DNA from: JALYGK01 sp036259835
Lineage (GTDB): Bacteria > Actinomycetota > UBA4738
Reading direction: 5' to 3'
Assembly (NCBI GenBank): GCA_036259835.1
Contig: DATABA010000022.1
Coordinates: forward strand, 1 to 64,000
Length of the DNA stretch: 64,000 nt
Shown: positions 43,583 to 51,614 of the stretch, one piece after another
Layout: each line of letters opens with the position of its first letter
How positions within the stretch are numbered: the first letter of the stretch is position 1
Position numbers and translations under genes: made by a program
The notes under the pieces: model-generated
Databases searched by the model: none
Told to the model about the DNA's origin: nothing
The model's input: the letters and a program-made list of their open reading frames with translations, nothing else

Positions 43583-44196
43583 CCCTCGTCCTCGCTCGGT
43601 TGTGTGATGGAAGCTCCGGCCAGAGCGCTGCTTTCGTTGCTGTAGTGTCCGGTGCCGAGTGAAAGTTCGCGCAACCGCCGACGCGCCCGGGCAACGCGGG
43701 ACTTGACCGTGCCCACAGGGATGCCCAGCGCGAGCCCTGCCTCTTCATAGCTCAGGTCGGACCACACCACGAGCGCCAGCGCCTCTTGCTCTTGCTCGGG
43801 TAGGTCGGCGACCATGTTCAACAGGTTATGCATGCGGCGCTCGTCGTCGAGTCTGTCGGCCGCGTCGTCTTCAGGTAGCAGCCTCGGCATCTCGGCCTGG
43901 ACCCGCTGCAGTGCCGCGTCCCGCCTACGCGCTGAGCGCCGTTGGTTCCGCATAAGGTTGGTTGCCGTGCCTAAAAGCCAAGGACGCAAAGACTCTCCTG
44001 AGAGTTGGATCTCGTCCCTCCTGCGCCACGCCTCCAAGAAGGTGGCCGCCATCAGGTCCTCGGCTAGATCCCACTTGCCGACCCGGCGGAAGCAGTAGTT
44101 GTAGACAGCCTTCGCGTGGCGCTCGAATAGTTCGGCAAAAGCGGCGTCTGATCTGGCCGTCTGCTCCCACAGCTTCCTATCGGATGGGTACTCCAT
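43579..44196 (-). CDS. ECF RNA polymerase sigma factor (island)
   Basis: A 205-residue ECF sigma. Region 2 reads AAFAELFERHAKAVYNYCFR, AEDLMAATFLEAWRRRDEI and LRPWLLGTATNLMRNQRR; region 4 is LSYEEAGLALGIPVGTVKSR. A GTG directly before the ATG could also start it. The C-terminal 25 residues are a short extension. It is translationally coupled to the membrane protein and lies inside the tRNA-bounded island. Confidence 0.9.
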   Translation of the reverse strand: MEYPSDRKLWEQTARSDAAFAELFERHAKAVYNYCFRRVGKWDLAEDLMAATFLEAWRRRDEIQLSGESLRPWLLGTATNLMRNQRRSARRRDAALQRVQAEMPRLLPEDDAADRLDDERRMHNLLNMVADLPEQEQEALALVVWSDLSYEEAGLALGIPVGTVKSRVARARRRLRELSLGTGHYSNESSALAGASITQPSEDEG

Positions 44197-44259
44197 CACC
44201 TTCTAATGTCCGATTCGGTCCGCTGGTTCGCGTTCTAGAAGCGAGTCGTCTATCACTCT

Positions 44260-44460
44260 GTGCGTCCGTGGCTCGGCCTACACTCCGGCCCATTGGCTCC
44301 GATCTTCTTCGACCAGCATGCCTGCAAGCCGCCATCGACAACTGACCTGATAGGACGAGAGCTCGATTGGACCTGCCGTCATTGCCAGCGACGATGGCGA
44401 TTGGAGCACTACTTCGCGAAGGATGGCTCGATCGTAGGGCCGTCATGGATCGTGCTTTAG
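44260..44460 (+). CDS. Small hypothetical protein with CxxC
   Basis: A GTG-start ORF of 66 residues. The C-terminal half, ELDWTCRHCQRRWRLEHYF followed by a short strand, has a zinc-ribbon-like CRHC and many aromatic residues, more protein-like than the N-terminal half. Another Cys precedes it (HACKPP). It could be a complete small protein or the surviving end of a larger one. Divergent from the sigma gene. Confidence 0.4.
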   Translation: MRPWLGLHSGPLAPIFFDQHACKPPSTTDLIGRELDWTCRHCQRRWRLEHYFAKDGSIVGPSWIVL

Positions 44461-44461
44461 G

Positions 44462-44605
44462 TTGCTCGGGCTCCTCGCCGCGTTAGGCGCTGGCCTCTCG
44501 CTGATCCTGTTCCTCCGGTCTGGGGATGAGCCGAGCCGGGTCCACTGGTTGGCGTGGGCGATCCTGTCCGCGCTCGTCTTCGTCGTCTGGATGCTGGTTC
44601 TCTAA
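44462..44605 (+). CDS. Small two-helix membrane protein
   Basis: A TTG-start frame of 47 codons encodes two hydrophobic helices (LLGLLAALGAGLSLILFL and WLAWAILSALVFVVWMLVL) joined by a short polar turn RSGDEPSRVH. The start is one base after the previous stop, in another frame. No family is recognised; the clean hairpin design and absence of rare-codon clutter support a real gene, but its small size limits confidence. Confidence 0.42.
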   Translation: MLGLLAALGAGLSLILFLRSGDEPSRVHWLAWAILSALVFVVWMLVL

Positions 44606-44610
44606 CCGAG

Positions 44611-44630
44611 CAGGCGGCAAACAGGCGGCA
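44611..44630 (+). repeat. 20-bp direct repeat, copy 2
   Basis: Exact second copy of the repeat at 42307-42326, 2304 bases away. It falls just after the small membrane gene. The two copies bracket the frameshifted gene and the sigma/anti-sigma pair. Confidence 0.7.
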
Positions 44631-44658
44631 GAATGCAGTGAATGCCGCGTAAACGGTC

Positions 44659-44892
44659 CTAGCGGCGCGCAGCCAAAAAGGGGCTTTGACAAGCGCTTCT
44701 GGCTATTTCCGCGAGGAGCGCCCGCGGGCCCAAATCAAAGAATGCGGCTAGAGCCACAAGCTCTTCGATAGAGATTCCCCGCCGTCCCGCCTCGGCCTCG
44801 ATGACTGTTTGTCGGTGCCAAGAGAAACCCAACGTCCGAAATGCGTTGGCTAATTCCTCCGTCTGGCGGTTCTCGGAGCCGACGAACGTGAA
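44659..44892 (-). pseudogene. XRE-type helix-turn-helix regulator fragment
   Basis: Directly after an in-frame TAA the minus strand reads FTFVGSENRQTEELANAF, then GFSWHRQTVIEAEAGRRGIS and IEELVALAAFFDLGPRALLA before the stop. This matches the second half of a Cro/C1-type domain (recognition helix RQTVIEAEAGRR). No start codon precedes the conserved part, so the 5' end has been lost. It is typical debris of an integrative element. Confidence 0.5.
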
Positions 44893-44924
44893 TTAGGCAA
44901 CGGCGCCGCCGGTGGTCTCTGGAT

Positions 44925-46052
44925 CTAAACCGGTACGAGAAGAGCTTCGTCGATCTGCCAGTGAACTTCCACTTGGCGGGAGATGAACGTCGCTCTGGCG
45001 CTTGCCTGAGGCGTCCGAACGAAGAGCCGAATTCCTTCCTCTGTTCGAACGACGAACTTGATTACCGGCCCGAGGTAGATCGCCTCCTCAAGGGTTCCAC
45101 GCAGGGCCATCTCGCGGCGATCGCCAGTTCCGCCTTGTCCGCTAGCGGGGCGGACGTATGTACGCTCGGGGCGAACGACGAGAGCGATCGCATCTCCGCT
45201 GGCAAGACCCAGTCGATGAACAGATTTCGGGTCGAGGCGGATCGGGCGTCGCTCCGACCGGACCAGCAAGCTCTCCTCCACGTCCAGAGTACCTCGGAAG
45301 ATGTTCGATTCGCCGATGAAGCTAGCCACAAACAAGGAACTCGGCTGTTCGTACAGCTCTTCACCAGTACCAGTTTGTTGAATCCTTCCCTTGTTGAAGA
45401 CGGCGATGCGGTCGCTCATCGCCAAGGCTTCTTCCTGGTCGTGCGTTACATAGATGATTGTGACGCCGAGGTCTCGACTGATCTGCATGATTTCTAATTG
45501 AAGGGCCTCGCGGAGTTGCTTGTCGAGAGCTCCCAAAGGCTCATCCATGAGAAGCACCGGAGGGTGGAACACTAGCGCGCGAGCCAAGGCGATCCGTTGC
45601 TGCTGCCCTCCGGAGAGCTGGCGCGGATAACGATCACCTAACTGCTCGAGTCGGACCAACCGAAGTGCCTCGTCGACCATGCGATGAATCTCGTGCCGAG
45701 GGAGCCGTCGCGCCTCGAGCGGAAACGCAACGTTCTCGGCGGCGGTCATGTGCGGAAACAAAGCGTAGTTCTGGAAGACCATCCCCAGGTTCCGCTTATG
45801 GGGCGGCATTCCGGTGAGGTCGCGACCGTCGAGGTTCACGCTTCCGGCGTGCGGATGAATGAATCCGGCGATAACCCGAAGCAGCGTCGTCTTTCCGGCG
45901 CCTGATGGGCCCAGAAGCGTGAGGAACTCGCCCGGCTGTACCTCCAGTGTGATGTCCTCGATCGCCACCTCGTCACCGTAGAGGCGTGTGACGCCTTCTA
46001 CCGAAAGCGCCCCGACTTCGGTTCTCTCCGGCCGGATCACTCTGGTCGTCAA
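44925..46052 (-). CDS. Polyamine-type ABC transporter ATPase (island copy)
   Basis: TTG at 46052 overlaps the permease stop (TTGA) and has AAAGGA just upstream; GTG at 46040 is an alternative. The 375-residue ATPase has Walker A GPSGAGKTTLL, signature LSGGQQQRIALARAL, Walker B VLLMDEPLGALD and H-loop YVTHDQEEAL, with a TOBE-like C-terminus (VVRPERTYVRP). A much longer open frame upstream is antisense-like sequence over the permease. Last gene of the SBP-permease-permease-ATPase operon. Confidence 0.92.
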   Translation of the reverse strand: MTTRVIRPERTEVGALSVEGVTRLYGDEVAIEDITLEVQPGEFLTLLGPSGAGKTTLLRVIAGFIHPHAGSVNLDGRDLTGMPPHKRNLGMVFQNYALFPHMTAAENVAFPLEARRLPRHEIHRMVDEALRLVRLEQLGDRYPRQLSGGQQQRIALARALVFHPPVLLMDEPLGALDKQLREALQLEIMQISRDLGVTIIYVTHDQEEALAMSDRIAVFNKGRIQQTGTGEELYEQPSSLFVASFIGESNIFRGTLDVEESLLVRSERRPIRLDPKSVHRLGLASGDAIALVVRPERTYVRPASGQGGTGDRREMALRGTLEEAIYLGPVIKFVVRTEEGIRLFVRTPQASARATFISRQVEVHWQIDEALLVPV

Positions 46053-46852
46053 CTGATCCTTTGCGCGCGCTTGCGAGGGAGTAGCACGAGCATCAGCAGA
46101 CCGAACGTGACCCCGGTCAATACGGTCGCCATTGCAGCGATCGTTGGCTCGATGACGCTCCGGACCTGTCCCCACATCACGACGGGAAGCGTTCGAACGA
46201 CTGGGCTCGAGAGGAAGATGGACACGACCACCTCGTCCCAGGAGGTGATGAAAGCGAAGAGGGCCCCCGTGACGATGCTTGGCCTCGTCAGGGGCAGCGT
46301 TATCCGGAGGAATGTCCGGACGGGACCGGCGCCCAGGCTCCTTGCGGCGACCTCGAGCGCTGGATCTAGGTTCTGCAAACTGGCCCCGACGACGATGACC
46401 ACCAGTGGGAGCGCGAGCGCGGTATGGGCAAGGACAAGTCCATGGAAAGTACCGATGAGCTTCCAATCTGAGTACACGAAGAACATCCCAATAGCGACCA
46501 CCACGACTGGTGTTACCAACGGAGACATCACAAGGCCGGAAATGGCGGCCCGCCCCGGGTACCGGCCTCGCACCAGTCCAAGCGCTGTGACTGTTCCGAG
46601 CGATGTCGCGAGACCAGCTGTGGCGACCCCGACTTTGAGACTGGTGACGAGTCCGGCTGTCCAACTGGGATCGTCAAACAAAGTCCCGTACCAGCGGATG
46701 CTAAAACGGGTTGGTGGGAATGTGAGCAGCCCGCCGGCCGAAAATGACATGGGAATGACGATGAGCGTCGGGACGATCAGAAGCAGGGCAACGAGTCCGG
46801 CATACCCATATATCGCGACGTTCCAGTCGAGGATGCGTTTGCCCGCCATCAA
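46049..46852 (-). CDS. ABC permease, PotC-like (island copy)
   Basis: A 267-residue permease with about six helices and the EAA loop EVAARSLGAGPVRTFLRITL. The family start (YGYAGLVALLLIVPTLIVIPMS) is followed by a PPTRFSIRWYGTL loop common in the spermidine/putrescine and phosphonate-like permeases. Its start overlaps the previous permease stop by 4 bases and its stop overlaps the ATPase start. Confidence 0.9.
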   Translation of the reverse strand: MMAGKRILDWNVAIYGYAGLVALLLIVPTLIVIPMSFSAGGLLTFPPTRFSIRWYGTLFDDPSWTAGLVTSLKVGVATAGLATSLGTVTALGLVRGRYPGRAAISGLVMSPLVTPVVVVAIGMFFVYSDWKLIGTFHGLVLAHTALALPLVVIVVGASLQNLDPALEVAARSLGAGPVRTFLRITLPLTRPSIVTGALFAFITSWDEVVVSIFLSSPVVRTLPVVMWGQVRSVIEPTIAAMATVLTGVTFGLLMLVLLPRKRAQRIS

Positions 46853-47766
46853 TCTTGGGCAGGCCCGAAAGCTTCACTAATCCGGACGAAGCGGCTTCCG
46901 ACCCAGAGAAGGATGAGCGTCACAGCGAGAAGAGTTATGGCTAGGGCACTCCCCGTTCCGAACTGCAGACGCTCGGTAACCATGTTGACGACGAGTTCAC
47001 TGAACATGGCATTGCGCGGGTTTCCGAGTAGCGAGGGAGTGATGTAGAAGCCTAGGGACAACACGAATACGAGGAGACACCCCGCCGCGACACCGGGGAG
47101 GCTTAGGGGCATGAAGACGCGGAGGAACGCTCTGGCGGCGCTCGCGCCCAACCCTTTCGCGGCCGGGATCAGGTCAGCATCGATTCGCCGCATCGCTGCG
47201 AAGACTGGCAAGACCATGAAGGGCAGGAGGATGTGGCTCATGCCGATCGTGACGCCGAGCGTGTTTCGCATTAGTGCCACGGGATGTTCAATGACGCCAA
47301 GCCGGAGCAACAGCGAGTTGATGACGCCAGTGTCGCCAAGCAGAACGGTCCAGGCATACGTTCGAACGAGCAAGCTCGACCAGAACGGAACCAGTACCAA
47401 AGCCGCGAGCAGCGCTCGGAGCCGGTTTCCGCTGTGGTTCATGGCGTAGGCGTATGGGTAGCCAAGCGCGATACAAATCACTGTGACGAGCAGAGATATT
47501 CGGATCGTCGTCCACAAGACTCTGGCGTAAACGGAAGATTCGACGAACACCAAGTAGTTCTCTGGCCCCGGATCGGTGAAGCTCCGGGCTCCCATTCGGA
47601 AGACAGGGAGCACGAAGAAGAGTGTCAGAAAGACGACCCCTGGAATCGCGAGAACGGCCCACCCATCGAGTAGCTTGCGCCGGGGCGGTTCCGCCGCTTC
47701 TGAGTTCCCGGTCAATTTGGCGAGCACCGGGCTACGACCAATCAGGTCTGAAGCCACTCCTGCCAT
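46849..47766 (-). CDS. ABC permease, PotB-like (island copy)
   Basis: ATG at 47766 gives 305 residues (TTG/GTG at 47802/47799 would add 12 and overlap the binding-protein gene more). About six helices; the EAA loop is AAKGLGASAARAFLRVFMPL. The first periplasmic loop and the VRTYAWTVLLGDTGVIN region match PotB-type permeases. It overlaps the end of the binding-protein gene by 25 bases. Confidence 0.87.
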   Translation of the reverse strand: MAGVASDLIGRSPVLAKLTGNSEAAEPPRRKLLDGWAVLAIPGVVFLTLFFVLPVFRMGARSFTDPGPENYLVFVESSVYARVLWTTIRISLLVTVICIALGYPYAYAMNHSGNRLRALLAALVLVPFWSSLLVRTYAWTVLLGDTGVINSLLLRLGVIEHPVALMRNTLGVTIGMSHILLPFMVLPVFAAMRRIDADLIPAAKGLGASAARAFLRVFMPLSLPGVAAGCLLVFVLSLGFYITPSLLGNPRNAMFSELVVNMVTERLQFGTGSALAITLLAVTLILLWVGSRFVRISEAFGPAQD

Positions 47767-48788
47767 CGCCGATCGACGGCGTCGAAATTCTCGTCCCACC
47801 AAACGTCGTTGAAGCCTATGCCGGTCTCAACGTAGGACGTCGGAAGGTCGCGTTCCTTCGTCCGATCGACGTTGTTGACCGCTCCCTCGTTCGCAGGAGC
47901 GTACGCAATGTGCTTGCTGATCTCAGCGTTGTTCTTGTCTGACACGATCCATGAGATCAGCTGCATAGCTGCTCGAACGTTCTTCGAGCCCTTCGGGACC
48001 ACCAAGTAATCGGCGGTGAGTATGTGTTGATCCCACATGATGTCGACGGGAGCGCCTTCCCGCTGGATATCGAAAATGCGGCCGTTCCAGCTCATTCCCA
48101 TGGCTACTTCCCCGTCTGCGAGGAGCTGTGCCGACTGCGCGCCCGAGTCGTACCAGACGATCTGGTCCTTGACCGTGTCGAGTTTCGCGAACGCCCTGTC
48201 CAAGTCGAGCGGGTAGAGCTCATCTGCCTGAACACCATCCGCGAGGAGCGCCATCTCCAGGAGGCCCCAGGATGCGTAGTTGAAGGCCCCGCGTTTTCCA
48301 GGGAACTTCTTCAGATCAAAGAAGTCAGCGAAACTCGTTGGTTGCTTTCCAGCAAACGCGTCTGACCTATAACCGACGACGACCGAATAGACGATATCTG
48401 GAACCCGGTATCCTCTGGTCGGGAAGAGATCCGACTGGAGCTCGTCGCAGGGAACGATCTTGCAATCGATGGGCTCGAGGACGTCGTGATCGCTCGCCAA
48501 CCCGAAGTCGTTCCCGACTTCAACTACGTCCCATGTGACGTTTCCCGATTCAACCATGGCCTGGAGCTTCGCGTAGTCGGTGGGCTCCTCCTGGACAATC
48601 CTGACGTTCGGATTGGCCTTCATGAAGGGCTCCAGCCACGCGTTGGTCTGGGCCTGCTGATACGCGCCTCCAAAGCTTACGAAGGTCAACGTGACCGGCT
48701 CACCGCCTCGCCGCGTCTCCGGCCCTCCACAGGCCGCAGCGATCAGTGCCAGTACGGAAAAGGTCGTCGCGATTCTCCGCCAGGTCAT
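47742..48788 (-). CDS. ABC substrate-binding lipoprotein, PotD/spermidine-like (island copy)
   Basis: ATG at 48788 has AGGAGG five bases upstream, better than the GTG at 48794. The 348-residue protein has a signal peptide with lipobox IAAAC and a family 1/PotD-like fold: TLTFVSFGGAYQQAQTNAWL, NPNVRIVQEEPTDYAKL and SGAQSAQLLADGEVAMGMSW. No Tat motif, unlike the chromosomal copy. The ligand is probably a cationic amine or amino-acid derivative, from family only. Heads the operon under the palindromic operator at 48831. Confidence 0.9.
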   Translation of the reverse strand: MTWRRIATTFSVLALIAAACGGPETRRGGEPVTLTFVSFGGAYQQAQTNAWLEPFMKANPNVRIVQEEPTDYAKLQAMVESGNVTWDVVEVGNDFGLASDHDVLEPIDCKIVPCDELQSDLFPTRGYRVPDIVYSVVVGYRSDAFAGKQPTSFADFFDLKKFPGKRGAFNYASWGLLEMALLADGVQADELYPLDLDRAFAKLDTVKDQIVWYDSGAQSAQLLADGEVAMGMSWNGRIFDIQREGAPVDIMWDQHILTADYLVVPKGSKNVRAAMQLISWIVSDKNNAEISKHIAYAPANEGAVNNVDRTKERDLPTSYVETGIGFNDVWWDENFDAVDRRWQEWLQT

Positions 48789-48830
48789 CCGCACCTCCTG
48801 CCGACGTGTCCGATCGCAGCATAAGAGCTA

Positions 48831-48844
48831 ACCAAGCGCTTGGT
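48831..48844. promoter_or_regulatory. TetR operator O1 before the ABC operon
   Basis: A perfect 14-base palindrome ACCAAGCGCTTGGT, 43 bases upstream of the binding-protein ATG. A close relative lies at 49635-49652 before tetR, sharing CGCTTGGTCA. This is the pattern of a local TetR regulator controlling both its own gene and the transporter. Confidence 0.7.
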
Positions 48845-48910
48845 CAACCGAGCCTCGCGGTCCGTGGACCTGCGGCGGGCCTAGCAGAAGCTCGCGGGTG
48901 GGGCGGTTCG

Positions 48911-49588
48911 CTACTTGCTGCCTCGTGTTGACCGTGAAAGGTTCGGCTCTTTCTGGCCGGAGGTACCCACGTCGCGTTCGGCTGCGACGATCCGGTTGAA
49001 CAGACTCGTGAGCAGGTGCTCGGTCTGAAGTGCCGGGTCGAGAACCTGCTGCTGAACGAGCCCGTCAGCTGCGGAAGCAAAGGCCTCTCCCACGCCGTGC
49101 GGGTCTAGTGAGATAAGGCTGAGCTCGTCGGCGACCTCGCGGAAAAGCGTGACGAACGGCTTCCGCCAGCGCGCGTACTCGCCGGCTAGGTGCTCCCGGA
49201 CCTCTTCGTCGCCCAACGCGAACCAAAACAGCGCAAGGTGTACCCGCATGACTTCGATGGTCGCGGGTTCCGCCATCCAAGCGATGACCGACCGGGCACG
49301 AGATTCCGCGGGACCAGCGCCATTGACGATCCGCTCCAGCGGCTCGACCCAGTCGCGCCTGGCGTGTTCGACCAGAGCTAGGACAAGGTCTCTCTTGTCC
49401 TTGAAGTGGTAATGGCACATGCCGTGCGAGACGCCTGCTATGGCCGCCACCCGGCGCGTGGTAAAGCGGTTGATTCCCTCTTCGGCCAGCACCTGGCGCG
49501 CAGCCTCGAGGATTCGACTACGCGTCTCTTCCCCACGACTAAGCCGCTCCGCTGAGGCGTTCCGCACGACCACGACAGAGTCCATCAT
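48911..49588 (-). CDS. TetR-family transcriptional regulator
   Basis: A 225-residue TetR protein. DNA-binding domain at residues about 17-65: TRSRILEAARQVLAEEGINR, TTRRVAAIAGVSHGMCHYHF and KDKRDLVLALVEHARRD. The BetI-like C-terminal domain (FWFALGDEEVREHLAGEYARW) often binds choline-like or polyamine ligands in relatives. It lies upstream of the ABC operon on the same strand and has operator-like palindromes before itself and before the operon. Confidence 0.9.
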   Translation of the reverse strand: MMDSVVVVRNASAERLSRGEETRSRILEAARQVLAEEGINRFTTRRVAAIAGVSHGMCHYHFKDKRDLVLALVEHARRDWVEPLERIVNGAGPAESRARSVIAWMAEPATIEVMRVHLALFWFALGDEEVREHLAGEYARWRKPFVTLFREVADELSLISLDPHGVGEAFASAADGLVQQQVLDPALQTEHLLTSLFNRIVAAERDVGTSGQKEPNLSRSTRGSK

Positions 49589-49634
49589 GACGGAACTCGG
49601 CCCCCGTGCGGCTCACGCATCCGCCTCTCCCAGT

Positions 49635-49652
49635 TGACCAGACGCTTGGTCA
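49635..49652. promoter_or_regulatory. TetR operator O2 before tetR
   Basis: TGACCA-GACGCT-TGGTCA, a palindrome with 6-base arms, 47 bases upstream of the tetR start. It shares the ACCA and CGCTTGGTCA parts with O1 (48831-48844). It also lies in the space shared with the plus-strand nucleotidyltransferase gene and could act on both. Confidence 0.65.
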
Positions 49653-49825
49653 GTTCTAGAGTCTGGACCTCCCTAGCCAGGGGTCGGAGGCATGCGAGCT
49701 GTGTGGGATCACGGTGGCGCTGCGTTGCGTCAGCGCCAGTGTCAGCTTCGGTGCTCGGCGCGCCGTGGTTTTCGCCCCCGGGGACCGATTCCACCTAATC
49801 CTCAGCAGTGCGGCCGCTTCGGCGC

Positions 49826-50614
49826 ATGACCGAGCTCGACATGTGCGCTCGGACACATGACGACCTCGCCTCAAAGGCACTTCAGATTGTGGAGCAAGCG
49901 TCGGCCATGGGCCTTTCTCTCCGAATCCTCGGAGGCGTGGTGATCCGCTGGTACGTGACGGTCGCTCGGGAGACTTACGACGTCCTGCGCCCGGTTCCGA
50001 ACGACATCGATCTTCTCGCTCCGCTCAAGTCGAGCCATGCCATACGGAAAACGCTCACGTCATTGGGATACGAACCCGACGATCGGCTCATTGCTTGGCG
50101 CGGGGACCAGCGTCACCGTTACTGCGAGGCGTCGAACGGTGGAGGCGTGTACATCGACGTGTTCCTCGGCACGCCGCCCCAGTGTCATCGACTGGAACTC
50201 GCGCACGCGCTGGCCACGCCGGGTCCGGCGCTGCCTCCCACCCTTTTGCTGCTTACGAAGCTCCAGATCGCATCCATCAACGAGAAGGACCTGATAGATG
50301 TGGGCTTCCTTCTCTTGGAGTCTCCGTCGGCGCTGACGAACGACGGCAGTGAGGCGTCCATATCGCTCGGATACTTGGCGGACGTTCTCCGCAGAGACTG
50401 GGGATTTCACCATACGGCGTTGGGCAATCTCCGGAAACTGTCAGAAAAGCTGGATTCTCTCTTTCCAGCGACTTTCCGTTCAGTGGTTGACGAGCGGATC
50501 AACGCACTGACCCGCGTTATTCAAGAGGCTCCGAAGACACTTCGCTGGAAGGTTCGGTCAAAGGTCGGCACCCGATGGCAGTGGTACCAAGACGTCGAAG
50601 AGGTCGTCCGGTGA
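49826..50614 (+). CDS. Nucleotidyltransferase-like protein
   Basis: ATG at 49826 (GTG 49808 possible) gives 262 residues. The core SLRILGGVVIRWYV followed by VPNDIDLLAPLKSS is the G-x-x-(h)-(D)x(D) pattern of polymerase-beta-type nucleotidyltransferases, with paired Asp in NDIDLL; a third acidic strand is YIDVFLG. Relatives include AbiEii/MenT-like toxins and many orphan enzymes. The C-terminal part is helical. It precedes a metallophosphoesterase by 13 bases, so the two probably work on the same nucleotide bond or are linked by control. Confidence 0.68.
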   Translation: MTELDMCARTHDDLASKALQIVEQASAMGLSLRILGGVVIRWYVTVARETYDVLRPVPNDIDLLAPLKSSHAIRKTLTSLGYEPDDRLIAWRGDQRHRYCEASNGGGVYIDVFLGTPPQCHRLELAHALATPGPALPPTLLLLTKLQIASINEKDLIDVGFLLLESPSALTNDGSEASISLGYLADVLRRDWGFHHTALGNLRKLSEKLDSLFPATFRSVVDERINALTRVIQEAPKTLRWKVRSKVGTRWQWYQDVEEVVR

Positions 50615-50627
50615 GGGAGAAGCTGGC

Positions 50628-51599
50628 ATGATCCGGCGGCCGAAGGCTCGGGCGAACCGTCGCCGACTGCTGTTCGTGACCGACCTTCACGGGAGCGACC
50701 TCACGTTCCGCAAACTCCTGAAGGCGCTCGAGGTGTGGCGCCCCGACGCCGTCATAGCGGGCGGAGATGTTGCTGGGAAAGCGATGGTCCCTGTCGTCGA
50801 CCTCGGGGACAAGTTCCGCCTGAAGTGGATGGGGCAGGTCCACGAGTTCGCCAGTCGCGAGTTGTCCACTTTCCTGGAGAAGGTCGGCCAGGTCGGTTTC
50901 TATTGGCACATCGCACCCGTCGAAGAGATCGAAGCGATGCGCGACGACCCGGTCAGAACGAATCGCATCTTCGAGGAGGTGATTGCTCGTCGCTGGTCCG
51001 CTTGGCTCGAACGGCTGGAAGATCGCTGTCGCCAACTTCGGGTCCCGGCCTACGTCATGGCGGGCAATGACGACCCGTGGAGTCTGGATGCGGTCACCTT
51101 GGTTCAGCGCGAATGGGTCACTCCCGCCGATGGCGCAGTTGTTCCGGTTCTGGATCACTGGATGCTCGTCTCTTGTGGACTCGGAAATCCGACGCCGTGG
51201 CAATGCCCTCGGGATGTCTCCGAGAGTGAGTTAGCCGACAAACTTCGAAGCATCACTGAGGGGCTAAAAGACTTCAGCAACGTCATCGCCAACATCCACC
51301 CACCCCCATTCGATTCGACGCTCGATCTGGCACCGAAGCTCGATACGTCCGTTTCGCCGCCTCGGCCGGTCCCAGGCGAGATTGCTCCAGTCGGTAGCAC
51401 AGCGGTAAGGGATTTCCTCGCCGACGCTCAGCCGCTGCTCAGTTTGCACGGCCACATTCATGAATCGCGGGCTGCTGTTCGGCTCGGGAGGACGTGGGCC
51501 GTCAATCCCGGGAGCGAATACGCGGAGGGCGTCCTCCGAGCGGCCCTCGTGACGGTCGAGCCATCCAGAGTCGTGAGTCATCAACTGGTGGCGGCATGA
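50628..51599 (+). CDS. Metallophosphoesterase
   Basis: A 323-residue calcineurin-like phosphoesterase with the five metal motifs in order: TDLHGSD, GGDVAG, GNDDPW, ANIHPPP and HGHIHES. Cytosolic. It follows a nucleotidyltransferase-like gene and precedes an APC permease by 15 bases, all on one strand. The long insertion between GGD and GND (about 90 residues) is unusual but not unknown. Substrate unknown; a mono- or diester made by the neighbour is a reasonable guess. Confidence 0.88.
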   Translation: MIRRPKARANRRRLLFVTDLHGSDLTFRKLLKALEVWRPDAVIAGGDVAGKAMVPVVDLGDKFRLKWMGQVHEFASRELSTFLEKVGQVGFYWHIAPVEEIEAMRDDPVRTNRIFEEVIARRWSAWLERLEDRCRQLRVPAYVMAGNDDPWSLDAVTLVQREWVTPADGAVVPVLDHWMLVSCGLGNPTPWQCPRDVSESELADKLRSITEGLKDFSNVIANIHPPPFDSTLDLAPKLDTSVSPPRPVPGEIAPVGSTAVRDFLADAQPLLSLHGHIHESRAAVRLGRTWAVNPGSEYAEGVLRAALVTVEPSRVVSHQLVAA

Positions 51600-51614
51600 G
51601 AAAGGAGGCAGGCA

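Noticed and set aside
46053..46664. Extension of the island ABC ATPase to 46664
   Set aside because: The sequence is Arg/His/Pro-rich frame shadow over the permease gene; the ABC domain begins after the TTG at 46052.
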